The notes beneath the pieces were generated by a model. The model ran no database searches and was not told the DNA's origin. It saw only the letters and a program-made list of their open reading frames with translations. Below are positions 1 through 5,769 of a DNA stretch of 5,769 nt, piece by piece; position 1 is the first letter of the stretch, and each line of letters starts with the position of its first letter. The stretch spans positions 1-5,769 of the forward strand of contig DRHE01000014.1 in the NCBI GenBank assembly GCA_011049745.1, read 5' to 3'. Source of the DNA: Spirochaetales bacterium. Its GTDB lineage: Bacteria; Spirochaetota; Spirochaetia; SZUA-6; DRHE01. The translations under genes were made by a program, and so were the position numbers.

Positions 1-1356
1 ATGCGCATAGAGTTTTTTGGTGATGAGGTGGAGCGTATCAGAAAGATTAATCCCTTAACCGGCGAATCTCTGGAGGAACTAGAGTTCTGCCAGATATATC
101 CTGCCAAACATTTTGTTATGCCCGAACAATCAATCCACCAGGCTCTGGACAGCATCAGGGAAGAATTGGAAAAGAGCTACAATGATTTCCAGGCAGCCGG
201 GAAACTGGTAGAAGCGCAGAGGTTGAAGGCTAGGACCGAGTATGATCTGGAGATGATGGAGGAAATGGGCTACTGCGCAGGGATAGAGAATTATTCCCGC
301 CCCTTAAGCGGACGGCAGGAAGGGGAAAGGCCGGCTGTGCTTATAGATTTTTTTCCTGATAAATTCCTGACCTTTATCGATGAATCCCATATTACTATTC
401 CCCAGATCAGGGGCATGTATGCGGGCGACCGTTCACGAAAGCTCTCTTTAGTTAAATACGGCTTTCGCCTGCCTTCTGCTCTGGATAACCGGCCGCTTTA
501 TTTTGCCGAGTTCGAGTCCCTTCTGGACCGTACCCTTTTTGCTTCTGCTACGCCCAAACAGGAAGAGCTGGAGAAATCGTCACAGCTGGTGGAGCAGATA
601 ATCAGGCCCACCGGTTTGCTTGACCCCGAGATTGAGGTGCGACCCAGTGAAGGGCAGGTTGATGATCTCTACAGTGAAATAAAGGAGCGGATCGGCAGAA
701 AGGAAAGAACCCTGGTTACCACCCTTACCAAGAGAATGGCCGAGGATCTCTCCGATTATTTAAGCGACCTGGGGTTGAAGGTCAGCTATCTTCATTCCGA
801 GATCGAAACAATTGAGAGGGTGGAGATCCTGAAGAGCCTGCGCACTGGGGATTACGATGTGCTGGTGGGCATCAACCTGCTGCGGGAAGGACTCGACCTT
901 CCAGAGGTTTCTCTGATCGCCATTCTGGATGCGGACAAGCTGGGATTCTTACGCTCCGCCACATCACTGATCCAGACTATCGGCCGGGCAGCCAGAAATG
1001 TGAACGGTAAAGTGATCATGTATGCCGACCGCCGCTCTGCAGCCATGGAAGAAGCCATTACCGAAACCTACAGGCGCCGCAAGATCCAGGCAGAGCATAA
1101 CCGCGACCATGGAATAACTCCCCGCACTATCACTAAATCCATCCAGGATCTACTGGTGCGTAAAAATAAGGAAAAGCGCAAACTGGAGCATTTCGATCTG
1201 CAGATAATTGAAGAGCAATATAACCTGCTCATACCGAAAGAGAGAAAGGCTCTGATCCGCGCACTGGAAAAGGAGATGTTTGAGCTGGCCAAGGACCTGG
1301 AGTTTGAGAAGGCGGCAGTGGTCAGGGATGAGATCGAGCGGCTTAAGGAAAATTAA
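1..1356 (+). CDS. uvrB: UvrABC excinuclease subunit B, C-terminal part (5' end outside window)
   Basis: UvrB is the damage-verifying helicase-like subunit of bacterial nucleotide excision repair; it is loaded on DNA by UvrA and then recruits the nuclease UvrC. The 451 residues seen here match the family from just before the EFFGDEVERI segment to the end; full-length UvrB is about 660-680 residues, so roughly 210 N-terminal residues, including Walker A and the beta-hairpin, lie left of the window. The ATG at base 1 is an internal codon, not the start. Visible motifs, numbered from base 1: GYCAGIENYSR (90-100), the DESH Walker B box (127-130), SAT motif III (182-184), LVTTLTKRMAEDL (238-250), motif V GINLLREGLDLPEVSL (290-305), motif VI QTIGRAAR (325-332), and the C-terminal UVR domain (about 416-451) that contacts UvrC. 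It ends with TAA. The reading frame is intact and the family assignment is essentially certain. It is convergent with the transporter cluster and functionally unrelated to it. Confidence 0.97.
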   Translation: MRIEFFGDEVERIRKINPLTGESLEELEFCQIYPAKHFVMPEQSIHQALDSIREELEKSYNDFQAAGKLVEAQRLKARTEYDLEMMEEMGYCAGIENYSRPLSGRQEGERPAVLIDFFPDKFLTFIDESHITIPQIRGMYAGDRSRKLSLVKYGFRLPSALDNRPLYFAEFESLLDRTLFASATPKQEELEKSSQLVEQIIRPTGLLDPEIEVRPSEGQVDDLYSEIKERIGRKERTLVTTLTKRMAEDLSDYLSDLGLKVSYLHSEIETIERVEILKSLRTGDYDVLVGINLLREGLDLPEVSLIAILDADKLGFLRSATSLIQTIGRAARNVNGKVIMYADRRSAAMEEAITETYRRRKIQAEHNRDHGITPRTITKSIQDLLVRKNKEKRKLEHFDLQIIEEQYNLLIPKERKALIRALEKEMFELAKDLEFEKAAVVRDEIERLKEN

Positions 1357-1376
1357 AGGACTTTAACCGCTTTTTT
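1337..1376 (+). terminator. Intrinsic terminator of uvrB, overlapping its 3' coding end
   Basis: On the + strand AGCGG (1337-1341) plus TTAAGG (1343-1348) pairs with CTTTAA (1361-1366) plus CCGCT (1367-1371). One C (1342) is bulged, there is one G-T pair, and the loop is about 12 bases. The hairpin is followed directly by a T-run (1371-1376). The left arm lies within the last uvrB codons, the stop codon sits in the loop, and the T-run reaches the stop codon of the opposing HAD gene. On the - strand the same hairpin has no T-run after it, so it should act for uvrB only. This is a reading by eye without an energy calculation. Confidence 0.7.
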
Positions 1377-2007
1377 ACAGAGATTTACCGTGAGGAATTT
1401 TTTCCATATTTTCAATATAGGAAAGCAATGACCGGATATCTTTGTCACTATTCACTCTAAAAAAGAGCACTCCTGCATCCGCCGCCGCTTTCTGGTCGTA
1501 TGAAGTATCCCCTGCAAATAGAGCAATCCGAAATCCTCTCTGTTTCAGTGAAGCAAGAAAAGCGGGTTTGTCCCCTCCCTTGGCCTCAATAAAGAAGCGC
1601 ATTAATCTTTTCCGGGATAGCTCAGCAAGAAACTCGTGTTCAGGGATACCCGAAACGGCAAAAAGCTGGAACCCTTTTTGTTTGAGATAATCCAGTGTCT
1701 TTTCAACCGAGGGAAAGAGCTGTACTTTTGCTAGAGCTTTTTCATTAAGCGAAGAATAAATAGTGCTCCATCTCTCTTTTTCCTCATCTGTCGCAGTCAA
1801 TCCAAGTATTCCCAGTGTATCTGAGAGCTGTATAAAACGATGAGCACCGGCAGTCCTTTTTTGAGATTCCAATATTTTATCTTTTAAGCTGCACGGTGTG
1901 CTGAATACAGACTCAAAAGCATTTAGATAACTGGCTGCTTTTATTTTCATCGTATCAATCAAGGTTCCGTCATAGTCGAATACAATTGCTATTCTTTCTT
2001 CACCCAT
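1375..2007 (-). CDS. HAD-superfamily hydrolase, phosphoglycolate phosphatase-like (subfamily I, helical cap)
   Basis: This is a predicted cytoplasmic phosphatase of the haloacid dehalogenase superfamily, which uses an aspartyl-phosphate intermediate and Mg2+. Numbered from the start at 2007 (210 residues), all four motifs are present: motif I DYDGT with nucleophile D11 and acid/base D13; motif II S119 in AVSGIP; motif III K147 in GGDKPAF; motif IV GDTSYD with D167 and D171. About 75 residues between motifs I and II form a helical C1 cap, as in Gph/PGMB-type enzymes. An ATG at 2016 would add three residues and give an ATGA overlap with the MBL gene, but the GAGGT Shine-Dalgarno (2017-2021) abuts that ATG with no spacer, whereas it lies 9 bases from the ATG at 2007. 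The 2007 start also leaves motif I at the usual distance from the N-terminus. It is the last gene of the leftward cluster. The substrate cannot be read from sequence; phosphatase is more likely than dehalogenase because of the DxDGT motif. Confidence 0.88.
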   Translation of the reverse strand: MGEERIAIVFDYDGTLIDTMKIKAASYLNAFESVFSTPCSLKDKILESQKRTAGAHRFIQLSDTLGILGLTATDEEKERWSTIYSSLNEKALAKVQLFPSVEKTLDYLKQKGFQLFAVSGIPEHEFLAELSRKRLMRFFIEAKGGDKPAFLASLKQRGFRIALFAGDTSYDQKAAADAGVLFFRVNSDKDIRSLLSYIENMEKIPHGKSL

Positions 2008-2012
2008 CAGTG

Positions 2013-2753
2013 TCATACCTCATAAGTCTTGAATAACTCAGGCACAATTACCTCTCCATTGAAAGAAATTCCGGCTTCCGCCATCAGCTCCGTCGAATCA
2101 TTAGCGTATTGAGGGTCGAAATGGCATAAAAAAAGTGTCTCTACACCAGCTCTCGCTGCGACTTCACCGGCCTGACGGCCGGAAGAGTGTCCTGCACTGT
2201 TTAGACGGTCTTCAAACTCAGAGGTATTTGAAGCCTCGTGGATAAGCGCTTTTGCTCCTTCTGCTTCCTGAATTACCCTTTTGCAGGGTGAAGTGTCAGA
2301 GGAGTATACGATGGCGGTGGTGGAAGATTTAATTTTAAACCCGGACGTCGGGGTGGAATGATCAACAGTGAATAACTCAATTCTGCCTAAATTATCTTTG
2401 ACCCAGTCTATTTGAAATAGATTTTCTTTTGAGAGCAGTGAGAAACAGGTGCACAGTTCCTGTGCCTTCATAAGAGTGAATTGATTGGATATTATCGATA
2501 ATGGTTTTTCTCGCTTCATCAGCCAGAGATTGTGAATAAGTGAAGGAAGGGCATAGATATGATCGGTATGAGTATGTGTCAGGACAAGTATATCAAGGGT
2601 TCTGGGGTCAACTCCGGCCCTTTCAAGATAATGAACAGGGTTTCCGGAAGCATCAACGAGTATGGAAAGTTCTCCATCGACAATGAGAAATGAGACATTA
2701 GTATTTGTCCTGGTCTGGATCCCTCCGCAGGTTCCGAAGAATATCAGTTTCAT
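2013..2753 (-). CDS. Metallo-beta-lactamase-fold hydrolase, RNase Z-like, short form
   Basis: This 246-residue cytoplasmic protein has the metal-binding set of the RNase Z-like branch of the metallo-beta-lactamase fold: HTHTDH (H60, H62, D64, H65), H132 in VDHS, D153 in YSSDTSPC, H189 in AGHSSGRQA, and H211 in LCHFDPQY. These should hold two zinc ions. The opening strand MKLIFFGTCGG is also typical. Authentic tRNase Z is about 300 residues or more and carries a tRNA-gripping arm inserted between the histidine equivalent to H132 and the aspartate equivalent to D153; only 20 residues separate them here. I therefore infer a small-molecule phosphodiesterase, lactonase or related hydrolase rather than tRNA 3' processing. 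The ATG overlaps the tctA stop as ATGA. A purine stretch AGGGA abuts the ATG with no spacer, so translation probably depends on coupling to tctA. No signal peptide is visible. The fold is certain; the substrate is unknown. Confidence 0.9.
   Translation of the reverse strand: MKLIFFGTCGGIQTRTNTNVSFLIVDGELSILVDASGNPVHYLERAGVDPRTLDILVLTHTHTDHIYALPSLIHNLWLMKREKPLSIISNQFTLMKAQELCTCFSLLSKENLFQIDWVKDNLGRIELFTVDHSTPTSGFKIKSSTTAIVYSSDTSPCKRVIQEAEGAKALIHEASNTSEFEDRLNSAGHSSGRQAGEVAARAGVETLFLCHFDPQYANDSTELMAEAGISFNGEVIVPELFKTYEV
2017..2021 (-). promoter_or_regulatory. Shine-Dalgarno GAGGT deciding the HAD start
   Basis: GAGGT on the - strand lies inside the last codons of the MBL gene. It touches the upstream ATG (2016) but is 9 bases from the in-frame ATG at 2007. 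The same GAGGT with 9-base spacing precedes tctA, which supports 2007 as the HAD start. Confidence 0.6.
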
Positions 2754-4267
2754 TCCCTGACTTTTTTTTTCTTTAGTAAGGGCAGGACCACAGAGAATAT
2801 AGCCAGTGCGATGAACACAACTGCTATTGGCTTGGTAAAGAAGACGAAGTAATTCCCCTCTGCCAGTTTCACTGCACGTCTGAAATTTTCTTCAAGCATA
2901 CCCCCAAGTATCAAACCCAGGACAATTGGCGCTATCGGATAATCTCCCTTCTTCAGAAAATATCCCAGTATTCCCAGACCCAGGGCAATGCCCATGTCAT
3001 AGGTCGCGGAAATAATCGCCTGGCCTTGAATGGCGTATGATCCGATTAACGAGAGGATCAATATTGTTGGTATAAGTACGGCAAGGGGAACATTCAGGAC
3101 TTTGGGAAACAGCCTTACACCCGCGAGTTGAAAGATGAGCATAAAAACGTTAGCCAGCAGCAGGGCAAAGAATATGGCATACACTAAGGATAAGTCTTCG
3201 GTGAACAGCCGGAAGCCCGGTACCACCCCTTTTACCATAAGTGCGCCCAGGAGAACTGCCGTGGCAGCATCACCCGGTATACCTAGGGTCAGAGCCGGGA
3301 TCAAGGCGCCGCCGGTACAGGCGTTGTTGGCCACTTCCGGTGCAAACACTCCCTCGAGACAGCCGCTGCCAACCTTTTCGAGTTTGCTTTTAGGGGATGC
3401 GGTAATCTTTTTCGCTCTTTCATAGCTCAGGAATACCGCTATCGAAGCCCCTGTGCCCGGTATGGCTCCGATCAGAGTGCCGATTCCGGATGATTCGATA
3501 ATCAATCGCCACATCGAGGCTATTTTTCTAAATGACGGAAAGATTTTTTCAATCTTTATCTGCGGCGGTGCAATATGACCTGTTTTAATCCGTTCAATAT
3601 CAAACAGGGCCTGGGAAATTCCAAACAGTCCGATCAGCGCCGGGATGAGGTTAATGCCGCTGGTGAGGGGTGTTTTGGCGAATAGTTTCGAGAAGGGAAG
3701 GCGAATTACATTTGAAAAAGGATCCGTACCGAAGAGTGAGAGCGCCAGCCCGATGGCACCCGTTAATATCCCTTTGACCAGATTTCTGGAAGCAACAGAG
3801 GCAATAATAGTCAGACCCACCAGGGCCAGGCTGGCCTTTTCTGCCGGACCAAAGGCTAAAGTGAACCGGGCAATAATTGGCGAAAATAGGGCGAGTATTA
3901 TCAAACTGGTTATACCCCCGATAAACGAGGCCACAACAGCCCCGCCGAGCGCCTGCCCGGCCAGCCCCTTATCGGTCATCGCTTTACCGTCGTATATTGT
4001 GGCGATTGCGTTCGGGTTCCCCGGGATTCCTAGCAGAATTGCCGGAATCGAAGCGCCTGAAACGGCTCCGCAATAGACACCCAGAAGCAGGGCCATGCCT
4101 GTTGCATTGGATAATTGGAAACTGATAGGCAGCATCAACGCGATACCCATTGTCGCTGTCAATCCCGGAAGTGCACCCAGGATTATTCCCAGGATCTCTC
4201 CAAGTGCGATCCAGAGCACTGTTTGGATGTTAAATATCTCTAAAAAACCTGTAATAACAGTTTCCAA
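2750..4267 (-). CDS. tctA: Tripartite tricarboxylate transporter, large membrane subunit TctA
   Basis: This is the permease subunit of a TTT-family secondary transporter; it moves a carboxylate-type solute across the inner membrane using an ion gradient, fed by the TctC receptor. At 505 residues it has normal family length, with about ten to twelve hydrophobic segments. Family landmarks are GIILGALPGLTATMGIALML (27-46), IPAILLGIPGNPNAIATIYDG (73-93), LFGTDP (178-183), GAIPGTGASIA (267-277), EGVFAPEVANNACTGG (305-320), LIPALTLGIPGDAATAVLLG (322-341) and YPIAPIVLGLILGGMLEENF (443-462). The 73-93 and 322-342 segments resemble each other, which fits the two-half pseudo-symmetry of the family. Translation starts at TTG: GAGGT (4277-4281) is 9 bases upstream, the next Met is residue 40, and starting there would remove the first conserved segment. 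The C-terminus is basic (KKKK) and so probably cytoplasmic, encoded by a run of nine A. The stop overlaps the MBL start. Confidence 0.95.
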   Translation of the reverse strand: METVITGFLEIFNIQTVLWIALGEILGIILGALPGLTATMGIALMLPISFQLSNATGMALLLGVYCGAVSGASIPAILLGIPGNPNAIATIYDGKAMTDKGLAGQALGGAVVASFIGGITSLIILALFSPIIARFTLAFGPAEKASLALVGLTIIASVASRNLVKGILTGAIGLALSLFGTDPFSNVIRLPFSKLFAKTPLTSGINLIPALIGLFGISQALFDIERIKTGHIAPPQIKIEKIFPSFRKIASMWRLIIESSGIGTLIGAIPGTGASIAVFLSYERAKKITASPKSKLEKVGSGCLEGVFAPEVANNACTGGALIPALTLGIPGDAATAVLLGALMVKGVVPGFRLFTEDLSLVYAIFFALLLANVFMLIFQLAGVRLFPKVLNVPLAVLIPTILILSLIGSYAIQGQAIISATYDMGIALGLGILGYFLKKGDYPIAPIVLGLILGGMLEENFRRAVKLAEGNYFVFFTKPIAVVFIALAIFSVVLPLLKKKKVRE

Positions 4268-4270
4268 TAG

Positions 4271-4281
4271 ACCTTTACCTC
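4271..4281 (-). promoter_or_regulatory. Ribosome binding site for the TTG start of tctA
   Basis: On the - strand GAGGT (4277-4281) is followed by AAAGGT (4271-4276) ahead of the TTG at 4267. GAGGT gives a 9-base spacer and AAAGG a 4-base spacer. Together they justify the non-ATG start. The site lies in the 24-base gap after tctB. Confidence 0.6.
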
Positions 4282-4291
4282 GTATCTTGTA

Positions 4292-5002
4292 TCACCAAAA
4301 AACAAGACCTTTTACCAGGCTGACTAAGAATATCTGTTTGAAGACGATATAAAGAAACTCTGTTATACCTATACTTGAAAATCCGGCAATAAAAGGAACA
4401 CGGTACTTTCCTCTTTTTATTGGATTTTTCAGGATGATGAGAAAAACAGTAAAAAGAATCACAAGAATTACCAGGGGTGCGCCCGCGGTTGCTAATTTGC
4501 TTTTCAATACCGGTATTTCTGATTTCCTTCCTAAGAGGAACAGATATCTGCTGATAAATCTACCGATTGAGTAGAAAGTAATCATGACGCCCGTGCATGT
4601 TAAAAGTCCTATTGAAAATTCAGGGATCAACGACTGGCGGATATCTCTTTTGTAGTACAAGAAGATAAGTGAAAAAAGAAAAATATGGGTTGAAATAATG
4701 AAGCCCAGGAATCTAAAGAAAAGAATGAAGAATATACAGAGCAGTATTGTAAGAATAGTCAATTTTCTGATACCAGGATCATGCGGTTTTTTATCCTGGT
4801 CCGGAGCTTTTTTTTCTTTGAAGCTGAGGTATATGGATGCGGCCAGAATAATAAGACCAATCCCAATGGGCATTGCTCGGGAACCGGGATCCCAGCCTCT
4901 GACGTCTCCGATCATTTTCCGCTCTTCTACTGTAAAACTGAATATAATATAGAGCAGGGCAATTATAATAAAAACAATGGGAATAACTCTTTTAATATGC
5001 AT
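4292..5002 (-). CDS. tctB: Tripartite tricarboxylate transporter small membrane subunit TctB, C-terminally extended
   Basis: TctB is the small membrane partner of TctA. Identification rests on position between tctC and tctA and on a recognisable pattern: TM1 (about 6-24), a loop with the DPGSRAMPIGIGLI segment that corresponds to the usual G-G-F-P-motif entering TM2 (44-61), a charged loop (62-79), TM3 (80-98), then GFIISTHIFLFSLIF (TM4, 100-117) and TM5 (128-147). Usual TctB proteins are about 150-170 residues; this one has 236, with two more hydrophobic segments (171-191 and 201-221) ending in FKQIFLVSLVKGLVF, which resembles the normal TctB terminus. The ATG at 5002 has a weak GAGAG (5012-5016) 9 bases upstream; the next Met (residue 30) would delete TM1. 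It lies 24 bases before tctA. Its DNA is visibly AT-richer than tctA (40 G+C of 120 bases at 4681-4800, counted by hand). Sequence conservation in TctB is low, so the name leans on context. Confidence 0.85.
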   Translation of the reverse strand: MHIKRVIPIVFIIIALLYIIFSFTVEERKMIGDVRGWDPGSRAMPIGIGLIILAASIYLSFKEKKAPDQDKKPHDPGIRKLTILTILLCIFFILFFRFLGFIISTHIFLFSLIFLYYKRDIRQSLIPEFSIGLLTCTGVMITFYSIGRFISRYLFLLGRKSEIPVLKSKLATAGAPLVILVILFTVFLIILKNPIKRGKYRVPFIAGFSSIGITEFLYIVFKQIFLVSLVKGLVFW

Positions 5003-5030
5003 TTATATTAGCTCTCTGTTCGGTTCTGTT

Positions 5031-5092
5031 AAAAAATTGAACTCCCCGTACCCCTATCGACAGGATCTTTTTTAAAGCGGGTACGGAGAGTT
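5031..5092 (-). terminator. Intrinsic terminator or attenuator between tctC and tctB
   Basis: In the - strand transcript AACTCTCCGTACCC (5092-5079) pairs with GGGTACGGGGAGTT (5053-5040) over 14 positions. Thirteen are Watson-Crick pairs and one is a U-G wobble. The loop is 25 bases (5054-5078). After three bases (CAA) comes a run of six U (5036-5031). On the + strand the wobble becomes a C-A mismatch and no T-run follows, so the element is directed at leftward transcription. It begins 13 bases after the tctC stop. Because tctB and tctA follow with no clear promoter of their own, it probably works as a partial terminator that keeps receptor mRNA more abundant than permease mRNA. Confidence 0.8.
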
Positions 5093-5105
5093 AACCATTG
5101 TGCAG

Positions 5106-5769
5106 CTATTTCAACAGACCAGCGGCCTCCATTATTGGCGTATAGGCCGCAACAAGCTCGTCAAAATAATCGTCGAGCTCCGTTAATTCATAGTAAGCCG
5201 GTGGTGGTAACAATCCCTTTTCTTTCATGAAATCCTGATAAGCCTGCGATTGATAAGCCTTCTTAACAATCTCCGCCAATTTTTTCTTTGCCGCATCCGG
5301 GGTTCCCTTCTTCACAGAGATAGATTTAAAAGAGCCGCCGGGAACCTTAAGGTTCTCAAATCCCGCTTCATTGAGGGTTGGTACATTTTTTAGATCGTCC
5401 AACGCACTATGTTCATGGTAAAGAATAACCAGCGGAACGAGCACATCCTGGTTTGCCAGGATTTCCGATTGCGAGAAAATACCCACATCGCAGTGACCAC
5501 CCAAAACATTGGCCCTCAGGTCGTTGCCTCCCTGAAAAGGGGTAACATTAAAAACATTACCAAAGGCCAGATTAATAGCTACCGAGGCGACTCCTGTAGC
5601 TCCGCCCATTCCCGCATTTCCGAGGCTGATCTTTCCCGGATTTTTTTTAGCAGCTTCAATAAGATCTTTCATACTATTCCAACCCTGGGATTTAAGGACA
5701 GCTATAATAAATGGATCCCAGTTAATACTGCCAATTCCATCGAGCTGCTTGTATCCGTCGGTTAAACCC
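5106..5769 (-). CDS. tctC: Tripartite tricarboxylate transporter solute receptor TctC (Bug family), C-terminal part
   Basis: This is the periplasmic, or lipid-anchored, solute-binding protein that delivers substrate to TctB/TctA. The frame is open to the right edge: codons upstream of the Met at 5672 translate as GLTDGYKQLDGIGSINWDPF followed by IIAVLKSQGWNSM and run on into the family's second region, so 5672 is an internal Met and the signal peptide and N-terminal lobe lie outside. About 221 residues are seen, of the usual 320-330. Family features are W-x-S-M-K-DLIEAAKKNPGKIS followed by GNAGMGGATGVASVAIN (a glycine-rich ligand loop), VTPFQGGNDLRANVLGGHCDVG (the conserved P-x-x-G-G/A-x-x-x-x-x-A-x-x-G-G-x-x-D pattern of Bug receptors), VPTLNEAGF, and the C-terminal AAKKKLAEIVKKAYQSQAYQDFMKEKGL helix region, broken here for brevity. 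The ligand cannot be inferred, since the ligand-contacting N-terminal loop is missing. It ends with TAG, followed by the hairpin terminator. It is the first visible gene of the leftward cluster, whose promoter lies outside. Confidence 0.94.
   Translation of the reverse strand, partial: GLTDGYKQLDGIGSINWDPFIIAVLKSQGWNSMKDLIEAAKKNPGKISLGNAGMGGATGVASVAINLAFGNVFNVTPFQGGNDLRANVLGGHCDVGIFSQSEILANQDVLVPLVILYHEHSALDDLKNVPTLNEAGFENLKVPGGSFKSISVKKGTPDAAKKKLAEIVKKAYQSQAYQDFMKEKGLLPPPAYYELTELDDYFDELVAAYTPIMEAAGLLK

Noticed and set aside
1..3. ATG at base 1 as a real uvrB start
   Set aside because: The residues align with the interior of UvrB, about 210 residues after its start; the ATG at the edge is a coincidence or a windowing effect.
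2167..2182. Perfect CCGGCC-TGAC-GGCCGG palindrome inside the MBL gene
   Set aside because: It encodes the conserved SGRQAGE stretch next to the H189 motif, has no T-run, and is explained by GC-rich codons; no sign of a regulatory role.
3645..4076. 143-codon open frame on the + strand inside tctA
   Set aside because: It is antisense to highly conserved TctA sequence, low in hydrophobic order, and proline- and alanine-rich as expected of a mirror frame, with no recognisable domain.
5003..5040. Separate promoter for tctBA
   Set aside because: TAATAT occurs just before the start codon, but the only -35-like hexamer (TTCAAT) is about 25 bases away, too far, and the leader would be only a few bases.
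5106..5672. Short receptor gene starting at the Met codon at 5672
   Set aside because: The frame stays open to the window edge and the upstream codons give typical receptor sequence (INWDPFIIAVLKSQGW), so this Met is internal and the gene is only cut by the window.
5409..5765. 118-codon open frame on the + strand opposite tctC
   Set aside because: It lies wholly antisense to the receptor gene, has no domain and no convincing ribosome site.

Overview
The window looks bacterial. It holds the 3' part of uvrB on the + strand. Facing it on the - strand is a compact five-gene cluster: tctC (5' end outside the window), tctB, tctA, a metallo-beta-lactamase-fold hydrolase and a HAD-family phosphatase. 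There is no stretch over 300 bases without a gene. The host cannot be named securely. Details of the UvrB helicase region (for example ADKLGFLRSA and MYADRRSAAMEEAI) remind me of spirochaete UvrB proteins, but this is a low-confidence impression from memory. Firmicutes or other phyla rich in tripartite transporters remain possible.

Region by region: 1-1356 is the C-terminal two thirds of the excinuclease subunit UvrB. Its transcript appears to stop at a hairpin plus T-run (1337-1376) that overlaps its own last codons. After only 18 bases the leftward cluster ends. Read in its own direction, that cluster starts beyond the right edge with tctC (periplasmic solute receptor, to 5106). A 103-base gap carries a strong intrinsic-terminator-like hairpin (5031-5092). 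It continues with tctB (5002-4292), tctA (TTG start, 4267-2750), the MBL hydrolase (2753-2013, 4-base overlap with tctA) and the HAD hydrolase (preferred start 2007, end 1375).

Working model: TctC captures an organic acid-like solute outside the inner membrane, TctB and TctA carry it across with an ion gradient, and the two cytoplasmic hydrolases act on the imported solute or a derivative. The substrate is unknown. The hairpin after tctC probably lets receptor mRNA exceed the membrane-subunit mRNA. Features worth a second look are the MBL plus HAD enzymes coupled to a tripartite tricarboxylate transporter, a TctB about 80 residues longer than usual that may contain a repeated membrane module, and an A9 run at the end of tctA where a -1 slip would fuse TctA to the MBL enzyme.
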